The translations under genes and the position numbers were made by a program. The notes under the pieces are model-generated. The model was not told the origin of the DNA, did not search any database, and was given only the letters and a program-made list of their open reading frames with translations. Shown piece after piece: positions 41,614 to 51,287 of a DNA stretch of 64,000 nt. Positions within the stretch are counted from its first letter, which is position 1. Each line of letters opens with the position of its first letter. Where the stretch lies: positions 18,296,027 through 18,360,026 of the forward strand of contig NC_087068.1 of the NCBI RefSeq assembly GCF_963678635.1, written 5' to 3'. The DNA comes from Symsagittifera roscoffensis. Its lineage: Eukaryota; Xenacoelomorpha; Acoela; Convolutidae.

Positions 41614-42460
41614 CCCTCCAAGGTCTTGAAGTGAGCTTCTGGGAGTTGTCGTTTTCGAACAAACATTGCTGCCGACTGCGACGAAATAAAGAGAGGCGTG
41701 CCCAGTCAGGAAACTGATGGGTGTCAGAGGGAAATCGTCTTCATTCTCACAGCGGAAATCAAAAAACGCCAAGTGAGAAGTCCACCTATTTCAACCACGA
41801 TGGTACTAAAGAAGTCCTGGGTGAGGAGGGCAGAACTAAGGCGGAACAAGAAAGCTTGTTTGGCCATAAAAATGAGCCTTTCTAACGCCGAACCAAAAAG
41901 AAGGGCCAATAGAAGATTCTTTTTCCAATCAGTGTTGTGGCTTGTCGTGATTCGTCTTGGTACCTTTGCATGCTTCTATGCCCCAAAAAACTTCGGATAA
42001 CGCTAACTATTTCAATATTCTTTGAGATATTAAACGCCGAATTGCAATAAGGCACTTGTCGGCAGAGAGACTGTCCGTGGTCTCGAGACATATCGCTCGT
42101 GTCAACAAACAGGTGATCAATATGCAATTCTTTTATGTAAGCGTTTTATGAAAGCGTTCTTGAAGAAGTGGCCGATGTAAAAGATGCCAACAATTGAGTA
42201 AGGACGGGGATTGTTATTAGTTTCCTTAAACCAGAAAGCGGGTGAATCGCCCATAATGGTTGTTATACTAATGAACCCTTCGACAGTAGGAACTATGTGT
42301 GCGGTTTTTCTTCAGAGCTAGGCAAAACGCTATCACAATGAGTTTCTGCTAAACATAGTTGCTGATGTAATCTGTTTTGAGATGCATGCATCTGTTGTGA
42401 AAGTGCTCCAGCATCAATCGGATAGAGTGATCATTTGCATGCACAAAGATGGTAAGCCTA
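41277..42460 (-). pseudogene. Decayed BEL/Pao-type integrase remnant
   Basis: Read on the minus strand in several frames, this shows pieces of a BEL/Pao integrase in the right order: an N-terminal zinc-like piece (HANDHSIRLMLEHFHNRC, about 42455-42390), then LTPISFLTGH (about 41730-41700), then IRVNNNVLILED and FWPLERS (about 41490-41425), and after a frameshift KFTRPLVKLALVHP (about 41340-41300). LTP..FL.G and the VLILED...WPL...RPLVKLA tail are characteristic of that clade from general knowledge. The DDE core is missing or unreadable and stops interrupt it, so it is dead. A GA microsatellite has expanded inside it. Confidence 0.65.
41571..41611. repeat. (TC)n microsatellite
   Basis: About 20 units of TC (CTCTCTCT...). 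It lies inside the BEL/Pao remnant and produces an Arg-Glu repeat in the minus-strand frame. Confidence 0.97.
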
Positions 42461-43739
42461 GCACTGTCTTTCAGTGGGAAGTTGCAAAGGCGGCTTGCCC
42501 TCGTAGAAAAATCCCATCCAAAAAATTAGAAAAATAGAGAAAAGAACAGAAATGTGCATTTTTTCATCTAGAAGTTTGTTTGCTCGTTCGTAGTTTCTTC
42601 AAATATCAGGAAAAAAGTGCAAGGCTTTAGCCGATTAGAATTTTGCCAAAACAGAAAGAAGACGATTCATTAGTTTTTGTATCATGCCTAAATCAAATGT
42701 CTTAGTTAGTAGAATCTTTTAGAGGTTGCAAAAACATCTCTGGCGGAGTTATCCAGAAGCTTTATACGTCTGAAAAAAGGATGGCACAAATTCCATAATC
42801 TGCGGTAATAATATATTAAATTAACAATTTTTTAAATCTAATCTGTGGCAATAAAACCCCAAATTCTTTTTCAATGTTTGCTACTTTAACGAGTAGAGAT
42901 TTCGCGTCGATTTTGTTTCAGTATTACGGTGTTCTGCATTTTAAAGTTTGTGCTTTTATCGAAACAAGTAAAACATTTGATGCAAGTCCAAAAATAATTT
43001 AAGTTTGGTTTGATTCATTTGTTTACTAGATAAGTTTTTCATGTGTTTTTTCGAGCTCTAAAAGTTTTGAAGAATATTCAATTTTTTTGGAACATTTGCT
43101 TTTGAAATAAAATACTTGGCTTACGATTTAAACGGTGTAGCTTGCGAAAATCAGCTATCGATATGTTAAACTTCAAAATGAGCAAAGCTCAGACTTTCAG
43201 CATTTTCATTATAACGTTGGTTTTCAGAACAAAACTTGTTTTGAAAACGGAAATAGTATTAAACAAAACCAGGCAATCGTTCCGATTACTATAGAAGTGA
43301 GAAAGAGCTATTTGGAGATGTGTGTTCTCGTCCAAAATAGTTTCAATAATCTTAAGTGCACTGCAGTTTCAAATGAAGCACAGAGGGGGTAAAATGTCCT
43401 CCTTTATACACTGAAAACTTTTATAACAATTTTTGTTTCATGCTTTGAAAATTTTCCGAATCAAAAAACACAAAAAATTATCAAAAACATAAAAAAATAT
43501 ACACATTTTTTCTAAATGTTTTCTATTTTGGCAACATTTTGTTAAGTTCTGAGCATTTTGTGCTACAAAAGCAAATTTGAGCTCTTTTTTCTATTAGGAA
43601 ATTGAAATAATACTAGATATGAAGAAATGTTTCATATTTTCGACTGAAGATTAATTTTATTATCAACTGAAAATTCCGATAAACTGAAAGTTATAAATTG
43701 TAACTTATTTTCCATTTTTAAAAGAAAAGATGGAATATT
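42461..43739. other. Non-coding AT-rich stretch
   Basis: No supported gene or defined repeat was recognised. The first part may hold further BEL/Pao debris. Confidence 0.4.
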
Positions 43740-43749
43740 TTCGATCAGG

Positions 43750-44100
43750 CTGTTTTTTTTTAGTTTTTGACTAGCTATTCTCAAATCATCTAAAAACATA
43801 TCAATGAACTTTAATTTTTTGACTAGCTGTTTTATATCATCTGAAAATATATGAACGACCTGAGCTCAAAATCAAATTCAGTTTACCTCTGATAATTTTT
43901 TCGCTAAAATATGCGGGTTTTAAAAATCCAAATTTAACCAATTTGGAACTATTAACAAGCCATACATTTCCTGCTTTTAATCAGAGAGCGGCGGTTGAAC
44001 CCGGCTCAAAAACTGTTTCAATTTGAAATGAAGCAAGCTATTTGGCCTAATTTTTGCATTGCTATACAGGAATAATATCACTTTAAGTTCTCAAACGGCG
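43750..44100 (-). repeat. Hairpin-family element, strongly decayed copy
   Basis: Landmarks of the minus orientation occur in order: TTTTTGACTAGCTGTTTTAT, GACCTGAGCTCAAAATCAAA, CCAATTTGGAACTATTAAC. The terminal hairpins are lost. Confidence 0.5.
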
Positions 44101-44111
44101 AGTGCGGGGAA

Positions 44112-44232
44112 TAACCAACAAAACTGCTCGTATCAGAGCGAAACCGTGAGTTTTCCAACTGCCATTTAAAGTCTATGAAATTGTGATAACATGAAAAAAA
44201 TTAAGTGTAAGCAAAAAGAGAAGAAAGAAATT
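44112..44232 (+). repeat. Left part of a hairpin-family element split by a retroelement
   Basis: CCAACAAAACTGCTCGTATC through TCCAACTGCC and AAGTCTATGAAATTGTGATA is the family left end. The copy resumes at about 46946 after the RT element. Confidence 0.75.
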
Positions 44233-45568
44233 GATTTTTTTAATACGACTTGAAGACTGGGAAAATAGTAAGTTCAATATTCTACTACAAGAAGCCAAAC
44301 GATGTTCACAAAAACAACCGAGGAAACCTATGAAAAAAAATAGATCTGAAGACGAGCACACCGCAGTGGTTTTTGCACGAATGATGATGGAAGGGAAAGT
44401 TCGGTCTGCCATGCGTTGGCTGACAAGCAGATCTGGCGGAGGTCTGCTCCATCCAAATGACGAAGTTATTGATTCCACAACAAAAACAAGAAAATTAGTC
44501 ATTGACATTCTGAAAGAGAAGCATCCCGTAGCAAAAAAGTCAAAAGAAGAAGCAAGAATACAAGTAGACAGCTTACCTGAGTTAGAAACAGTAACCATCA
44601 CTTCTTCTTATATAGAAAAATTGGCGAGGTCAATGCACGGTGGAGCCGGACCCTCAGGAACAGATTCGGAACACTGTAAAGACGCATTTCTTCGATTTGG
44701 AGGACACAGTTCGGCTTTAGGAGACGAAGTGGCGGCGCTGATCACAAAGATAGCTAACGAAATTATTCCATGGAACCAAATACTAGCATTGATATCAGGT
44801 CGTCTGATTGCTTTGGACAAGTGCCCCGGAGTTAGACCCATTTGCATAGGTGAGTGTTTGCGAAGAGTAATGTGTAAATGTATGGCCGAAGCGACCAAAA
44901 AAGATCTCGAAGAAACCTGTGGATCTCAACAACTAGCTTGTGGTGTGAAAGCAGGAATAGAAGGAGCTGAACACGCAGTGGAGGAGTTGTTTAATAGCAC
45001 CAAAGAGGACGGACATGGTCTTCTATTGATGGATGCCTCAAATGCATTCAATGCATTGAACAGGAAAACGGCTCTATGGAATGCTAGAATACTTTGGCCA
45101 AGGTGCTCACGATTTCTTTTCAACACATATAGAGGGTATGCGCCGCTAATCGTTGCAGGAACGACAGAACTTCTTTTCAGTAGTGAAGGCACTACACAGG
45201 GTGATCCACTAGCGATGTTATTCTATGGGGTTTCATTGATGCCATTGATTGAATCACTCAAAGACCGAGATAAGTATTTACAAACATGGTATGCAGATGA
45301 TTCGGGAGCTCTTGGCGCACTAGAAAACCTGGTTGAATGGTTGTCATCTTTGACAGAAAAAGGTCCGAAGTATGGCTATTATCCCGAGCCAAGCAAAAGT
45401 TATTTGGTTGTTCACCCGAATTTTGTTGAAAAAGCTCATCAATTGTTGGACAGGTTCGGCATCAGAATAGTTGAAGGTAGAAGATATTTGGGCGGATTTA
45501 TTGGCTCTGATGAAGGCAAAACTCGTTTCACTACAAAAAAAGGTCCAAGAATGGTTGGATTGTCTTAG
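44231..45568 (+). CDS. Reverse transcriptase domain of non-LTR element (frameshifted 5' part)
   Basis: The frame opens at the left target duplication; first in-frame ATG is about 44324. RT motifs in order: RLIALDKCPGVRPICIGE (about 44799-44850), motif A LLLMDASNAFNALNR (about 45018-45063), motif B GTTQGDPLAMLFYG (about 45190-45230) and motif C YADD at 45290-45301. This RT type, with GVRPI.IGE and YADDS, is known to me from non-LTR elements of cnidarians and other invertebrates. The frame is lost at a run of seven A (45535-45541); the remainder of the protein continues in the +1 frame. The copy lacks a 5' extension, so it may be 5'-truncated. Confidence 0.88.
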   Translation: MIFLIRLEDWENSKFNILLQEAKRCSQKQPRKPMKKNRSEDEHTAVVFARMMMEGKVRSAMRWLTSRSGGGLLHPNDEVIDSTTKTRKLVIDILKEKHPVAKKSKEEARIQVDSLPELETVTITSSYIEKLARSMHGGAGPSGTDSEHCKDAFLRFGGHSSALGDEVAALITKIANEIIPWNQILALISGRLIALDKCPGVRPICIGECLRRVMCKCMAEATKKDLEETCGSQQLACGVKAGIEGAEHAVEELFNSTKEDGHGLLLMDASNAFNALNRKTALWNARILWPRCSRFLFNTYRGYAPLIVAGTTELLFSSEGTTQGDPLAMLFYGVSLMPLIESLKDRDKYLQTWYADDSGALGALENLVEWLSSLTEKGPKYGYYPEPSKSYLVVHPNFVEKAHQLLDRFGIRIVEGRRYLGGFIGSDEGKTRFTTKKGPRMVGLS

Positions 45569-46945
45569 CGAGTTGTCCAAAGTGGCAGAAAAAGAACCTC
45601 AAGCTGCTTTAGTTGGATTAACAAGATCACTGCAATGCGAATGGAATTTTGTCCAGAGAGTAGTCAAAGATACGTCGCAGCTGTTTGCTCCTCTCGAGAA
45701 GATGCTGGAGGAAAATTTTTTGCCAAGCTTACTAGGAACTTCTAGTGTCACACACTCAGATCGTGTTTTGTATTCACTTCCTGTCAAAAGAGGGGGACTA
45801 GGTGTACGAAATCCAACAGAAGGTGCCGAACTAGCATTTTCCACTTCACGTGAAGCAACCGACTGTCTCGTGAGTTCGATCCTTCACCAAGATGATTTCG
45901 AACAAACTCTACACAAAACAAAGATGAGAGAAGCAAGAAAAAATCACGAGGAGAAACAAAATGCTGTGGACAAAGATAAACTCGATGAATTGCTTGCAGT
46001 TTTACCAGCAGATCAGAAACGAGCGATCCGGAGAATAATCGACAACAACTGTTCCTTGTGGCTAACTTCGCTGCCCTTGTTGAAAGATAATTTTGATTTG
46101 TCAGCCACAGAGTTCAGAGACGCTCTATGTGTCAGGTACAGAAAACCACTCAAACGTTCTTTCTCGAGATGCGATGGATGTCAACAAGATTTTGACTTAC
46201 AGCATGCACTTTCTTGCAAGAAGGGCGGACTGGTAACACTACGACACAACGAAATAAGAGACGCAGTGGGCGATCTTGCTTCAATTTTGTGGAAAGATGT
46301 GAAAAGAGAACCTGTCGTAAAAGAACCAGATATAGAAAATGGAACCCCGGTACTAATTGCAGATCTTTCAGCTCGTGGGGTTTGGGATAGACAGTCGGCT
46401 GCGTCGTTCGACATCCGTGTTACAGACACTGACGCTCCGTCTTACCAAAACCGCAATCCCATGAATGTACTGAAAACTGCAGAGATTGAAAAGAAAAATA
46501 AGTATGGACCGGCTTGTGAAGAAAAGCACATGTCTTTCACTCCACTTGTCACTTCAATAGATGGTGTTTTGGCACCGGAGTTCACGTTTTTCCTCAAACG
46601 ACTAGCAGATGGTCTGGCATCAAAATGGGACCGCCCATATAGTCATGTCATGTGCTGGGTGAGATGTAGAATTTCATTCGCTATACTAAGAGCAACTAAC
46701 ATTTGCATCAGAGGCACAAGATCCAAATATCGATCCCTCGGCGTTGAGGACGGTTACACAATTGGAATGGCATTCTAAAAATTCTCACGCTGTTAACTGG
46801 GGCTTTCATCGCGCATAACTGACTCCTATCAGAATTTCGACACCATTTGCATAATATTTCGAAGAATATGAGATGTTTGAAGATAAAAACACAGGATGAC
46901 AACTGTGAACAAGCAACGAAAAACAAGCACCATTCGAAACCAATT
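44233..46945 (+). mobile_element. Non-LTR-type retroelement inserted in the hairpin-family repeat
   Basis: GATTTTTTTAATAC is found at 44233-44246 and as GATTTTTTTTAATAC at about 46960-46974, on either side of the insert. This looks like a target-site duplication of about 14 bp with one extra T in a T-run. The insert encodes RT and a restriction-like endonuclease and has no LTRs, consistent with target-primed retrotransposition. Confidence 0.7.
45542..46778 (+). CDS. C-terminal part of retroelement protein with restriction-like endonuclease
   Basis: This continues the protein after the A7 frameshift (the frame itself is open from 45471). It contains CDGC...H...C (C-x2-C-x7-H-x3-C, about 46170-46215) followed by LVTLRHNE, then LIADLSARG and SFDIRVTDT. 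In R2-type elements a CCHC knuckle, an RHN motif and a PD...D core form the restriction-like endonuclease that nicks the target. The same order is seen here, so I infer an RLE. The ORF ends cleanly at 46778, close to the right target duplication. Only one frameshift separates it from an intact ORF, so the copy is young. Confidence 0.85.
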
Positions 46946-47362
46946 TATTTTGATTTGATGATTTTTTTTAATACAAGAATTTTTGTGAAAATCATCCCCC
47001 CACACCATATAGAGATAAAGAGATAAATTTCGCTTCTGTTAACACATCAATTATGGCAAATGAGTTTCCTCCAACCAATTTAGAACGATTTTTAAGATGT
47101 AGTGAATCTCTGCTTATGCGCGTTATATCGCGCGTTAATTGTCCCAAATTGGCTTAATTGCCAATCTTCAAACCCACCTAACATTACGAAAAATGATCAC
47201 AGTTAAAACATCTTTTCAAATTCAAGCTCAAGGCAAGAATACCTTTTGAATGATATAAAAAGTTCTGTCAAAAATGGCTAGTTAAAAAGTCGAAATTCGT
47301 CTGAAGAAAAAAAACCCACCCCAAGCAGAAATATTCCGTTACTTTCGTTACGAAAGTTGGAG
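46946..47362 (+). mobile_element. Right part of the split hairpin-family element
   Basis: It resumes with AAAATCATCCCCCCACACCA and continues through GCGCGTTAATTGTCCCAAAT to the right hairpin ACTTTCGTTACGAAAGT and TTGGAGCAA. Together with 44112-44232 it rebuilds the family element, showing it was whole before the retroelement arrived. Confidence 0.8.
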
Positions 47363-47463
47363 CAAAAAATCTGAAAAGTTTTCTTTCCTTCTTTTTTAAA
47401 GTTGTATCAATGTTAAATTTTTCTTTCAAATTTATTTGCCAAAAACTAGTCAGTAGATCTTAG

Positions 47464-47515
47464 GAGGCAGTCGAGAAATTCAGGGCTTTCCAAGATATAA
47501 GAGTAGTGGGGCCTA
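47464..47515 (-). repeat. Hairpin-family terminus fragment
   Basis: AGGCAGTCGAGAAATTCAGG followed by GCTTTCCAAGATATAAGAG resembles the minus-orientation end of the family. Only about 50 bp is recognisable. Confidence 0.5.
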
Positions 47516-48014
47516 GGAAATTAGACGACAAGCAAATTAGACAATCGTAAATAAATGCAATTTACGGCCAACCAGTATTTACTCAGCCAAAGGTTAATTT
47601 AAGTCTGTTACCAAAATTCACGCAATTTGCAAGCGTGTTATTGTCTAAATTGGACAACCAGTTCTTAGTCTGCCCAGAGATAACTTCAGTCTGTAAACAA
47701 GTTTCAAGCAATTTTCACGCAAGTTATTGTCTAAGTTCCGTTATTTTCTGATCGTTTAACTTCCTGTCATCTAAGTTCCAAAACCCCAATTGCAGTATTG
47801 CTCGCTTTAGCTATCGTATTAATTTTGACAATGACTTAAGGTTTCTCTTCAAGCATGAATTTTTTGTTTGGGACAGAAACATTACTAATCATTTTTACAT
47901 ATGCAAGGCTTGATGCGCTTTTATTGTCTTCATGGTACAATTTAAAGTCCTTCATAATCAAAAAAATAATGTGAAAGTCACAAATGTTTGAATAAAGTAA
48001 TCAAATATCTAAGC
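47516..48014. other. Non-coding 3' flank of cysteine-rich gene
   Basis: A weak repetition of TTAGTCTG/TTCAGTCTG and CGCAAGTTATTGTCTAAGTT-like words occurs near 47590-47735. No gene is seen. Confidence 0.4.
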
Positions 48015-48397
48015 TTACGATGCGTTTCTGAAATAAATTAGAAAACACTGCATAAAAATTATCAACAACTTATGAGAAATCATTTTCGAGGCAACACAAC
48101 AATAAATTTTGTCGCATGTGCTCTGAGAATTGGTTCTTTCAAAGCAAGTTTGACATGATTTCCAAGGGCAAGGCAGATCCATTTTACATATTCCGTTCAT
48201 GCATGTTACGTAATCACTGAAAGAGTTTTCGTCCACACATTTCGTTTCAATTTCAGCTCTTGATTGGTTGGAACACCTAGTTTTTCCATTATCAAACATT
48301 GAACTTAATACTTCACAGTCGATTCTTCCCAGTTTTGGACAGCTCAGATTGGATTTTTCTTCAGTGTGAACCAATTTAGCCAAAATAAATGCAACCA
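48015..48397 (-). CDS. Secreted cysteine-rich protein, main exon
   Basis: After TTTTTTTTCAG the exon reads VAFILAKLVHTEEKS, then a domain of about 90 residues with 12 cysteines (from LSCPKLGRIDC to KIYCCVAS), and ends in a hydrophobic segment (LLIIFMQCFLIYF) before TAA. Joined to the 22-base exon at 49063 it gives a typical signal peptide with cleavage likely before HTEEK. An even number of cysteines in the mature part suggests six disulfides. The hydrophobic tail could be a GPI-attachment signal or a membrane anchor. The spacing does not match Ly6, EGF, kazal or other folds I know. Predicted length is 134 residues. Confidence 0.7.
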
Positions 48398-48544
48398 CTG
48401 AAAAAAAATTGAGTTTTTTGTTAACATTTTCCGTCGCTCGGGCCTAAGTTTTGTAATTGTCAGTTTTTTAATTTTTTTTTTCAAATTTTTAATTTTGTTC
48501 AAAACATGGATATTGGAGAATTTTTTTGCGTAATTAGTGATTTT

Positions 48545-48990
48545 ACATGATAGTAGGAGCGGATTTAGGGGAGGGATTAAGAGTCGCCTATGGTACTGTC
48601 TTACGACCAAAAATTACCTAAGAGCGCCTTAAGCGTCAAGACATGCAAATTGTGAGGGCGGAGCGCGCCTTTCCATAAAATTTGAAAAATAGTCTTAAAC
48701 TCGATAGAGGAGCGTCCATTGGTGACACAAATATGCTAATTACCTTCCAAGAAAAAAATATATGGATTTTTTTTTTTAAAACTTGCATTCGGTGTGATCT
48801 TTCAAATACTCACCTATGACGCAGAAAAAATTGGCAAAATAGGGTCTTTTTGGCAGTTGGGTCACCTCGCACAATCATTATTGGAACTCTCCCATGGGGG
48901 AGAATCTCCTTGAAACCCTTTATGCATCTCAGTAAGCAACTTTCAAATTTTCTCAGTAAAAAGAATTCACTCAAAAATATTCTTGCACTT
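48545..48990. repeat. Degenerate hAT-type MITE in intron of cysteine-rich gene
   Basis: GGAGCGGATTTAGGGGAGGG, the GCGCCTTAAGCG block and GGGCGGAGCGCGCC match the internal landmarks of the hAT MITEs at 35.6 and 36.4 kb. Ends and target duplication are not clear. Confidence 0.5.
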
Positions 48991-49062
48991 TCCAAAATTT
49001 GTTGAAAATAATTTTTGTGTCAACAAATTGAAAACAATGGGTAATAGCTAAGTTATACTCAC

Positions 49063-49084
49063 AAAAAATTGTTGTTGTTTTCAT
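49063..49084 (-). CDS. First coding exon of the cysteine-rich gene (22 bases)
   Basis: ATG at 49084 begins MKTTTIF and the donor GTGAGT follows directly. One base is left over and pairs with TG of the next exon to make Leu. The joined start (MKTTTIFL plus VAFILAKL) is a classic hydrophobic signal peptide, which supports the model. The intron is about 665 bases and contains transposon debris. Confidence 0.65.
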
Positions 49085-50208
49085 TGAAATTTTGCTGCGG
49101 GTGATTGTGAAGACTGGATTTCGTTCAGACACAGATTCGTTTTTCAGTTCAAAGAAAATTTATCTTGATCATAAATGACACATGGTTTGTTGCGCAATGC
49201 AAGTTTGGCAGTCAGAAATGCATTGTATTCCCCCGAGCAATCCTCATACGGTGACAATCAATTGAATCATTATTTTAATCACTTTCAGAATCGTCTTTTT
49301 TCTTTTACTGGTTCTAATTATGTTTTGAATGGGTCTAAAAAAAATTTGCGACCAAAAAAATAGAGTTGCTTTTTTAGTAGTAGAAAAACTACACAGACTG
49401 TGTCTAATGCGACTTCTTTCGTTTCCATTCACATTTGCTACTTGACTTTTAACTTTCTTACTTTGAACTTTGTTGTAATGGTCCAAAAATTCACTTTAAA
49501 CTGATTCATGATTTTTGAGAAACCGTGAAACTGGACAGTAAAGTCGCAGTTACAGAAGACTTTTTCTACAGTTACAATGTCTTATATCGAATTTAGAGAA
49601 AAAGTCAAAATTAAAGAAAAGTGGTTTAAATGGCGCCTATTTCACTTAAAAAAAATAAATTTGCTCACATCTTGCAAGACCATTTCAGGAGTATTTCGAA
49701 GGGGTTTTCAAAAAGTTTTGCATTTTATTCGACTTCTTTTTAAGTCTACCAAATTGAGTTTCTCCGCGCTCTTCCAAATGTTTATGAACAACGCAGATAT
49801 CATAAAAGTATCCCTAAGCAACAGGAGCAAATTAACTAAGAGTGGGAGGCGAAACATACTAATTTTGACGTGGCACCAATCGCCAAAGTAAACACCAATT
49901 TTGGTCAAAATTCAAAACCTTCTTATAAAAGATTTAAGTTGCAGAAGTTATTTTTTAAAGCGTTTTGGGAGCGCTCGTTAAATCCATTTTCTCAAAAATA
50001 ATCAATAATTTCATAAAAATTGTCACTCTTCTCAAAAATTTTGGATCCGTTTCCTCCAACTATAGTTATTTTAGCAGAAAAAAAATGAAATCGTTATTTT
50101 TTTCCTCCAATCACTTTACAAAAATATAGTGTAAGGTTAATTTCTTCTAAATTTTAACTATCTCAACAAAATCTCGAAGGGTCAAGTGCTGTATCAAACT
50201 ACAGCATT
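49085..50208. other. Non-coding stretch upstream of cysteine-rich gene
   Basis: No gene supported. A 104-codon plus-strand ORF (49577-49891) lacks domain or splice evidence. The promoter of the minus-strand gene should be just above 49085, but no element was recognised. Confidence 0.4.
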
Positions 50209-51287
50209 CCCGGGTGTTAATAAAATACAAATTGTTGTAAGAATCTTATAAGAATCCGGCAAGTAAATACCTTTATCGGGTAAGAATCTTTTGAAAATCT
50301 CATAAGAAGTTGAATTTGGATATAAGATTCTTCTAACAATTTGAATCTAGATATACGATAGAAAATGAAATGGTATGCAAGAATTTGAACGGAAAATTTA
50401 TTCTGATATACGTACCATACAAACCGAGAAGAAACTATAAATAATGGTTTCGTAGCTCTTGGGTGTAGCAATCAGAAGGCTTAAGCAGCTTTCTGCAACA
50501 AAAGAAGACCAAGAATGTACTCTAGTCTCTGAAAAAATACTTAACATTAGAAACAAACACAAACATTAAAACATCAGAGCACTTAGTTAAAATCCTAGTA
50601 GTGCGCCGAAGCGAGGCCCAATATATAATAGAATAAAGAATAAAATCAATTAAATATAAGTATCAAAGAATAATTTCATAACTTCTCCCGACAGCACAGA
50701 CACTTCCGACGACATAAAAAACGATTAATTTTCACAAGCAGAATTAAGATGGCGGATTTTTTGCTCGCAAAGCTGTAAAACGGTTTGCAACAGCAATAAT
50801 ATCCCATTTTTGTGAATTTTTAAGTGCGTGTTAGCTTGATAGCTTTATCATTGGTCATAATTAATTCTATTTGCTATGTAATCGTAATGCTTAACGTCGA
50901 TGTTAAAAAGAGCGTCATCTGAGCTGTTTTTATTACTGAAAACCTTTATAATTTATCATTTACTACTATCATTATTAGGATTATCATTATCATTTGGTCG
51001 TATTTTTTCCAACTAGCCAGGTGAATGTAACGTTTAAAATAATGGTTCAATGAAGCTCTAGACTACCAGAGCATATTTGACCTTTTTTGAGCTATTTGCG
51101 CTCCTTATGCAATTTTTCTCACGACTTGAAAATCGGAACAGCAATTTAAAGTCATATTAAATTCTTATAAGATTCGAATAAGAATTCGAATTGATTCTTA
51201 GAAGCTATAAGAATTTTGTAAGAAATCAGATTTGCTCTTAAAAGATATCAGATTCTTATAAGATTTCGAAAATTAGTAACACCCGGG
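50209..51287. mobile_element. 1.1-kb TIR element with CCCGGGTGTTA termini
   Basis: The left end CCCGGGTGTTAATAAAAT and right end AAAATTAGTAACACCCGGG are inverted repeats. Both ends are followed inward by CTTATAAGAATC-type words, also seen in the element at 31873. There is no coding capacity. Its right two-thirds is included in the tandem duplication below; the left end is not duplicated. Confidence 0.7.
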
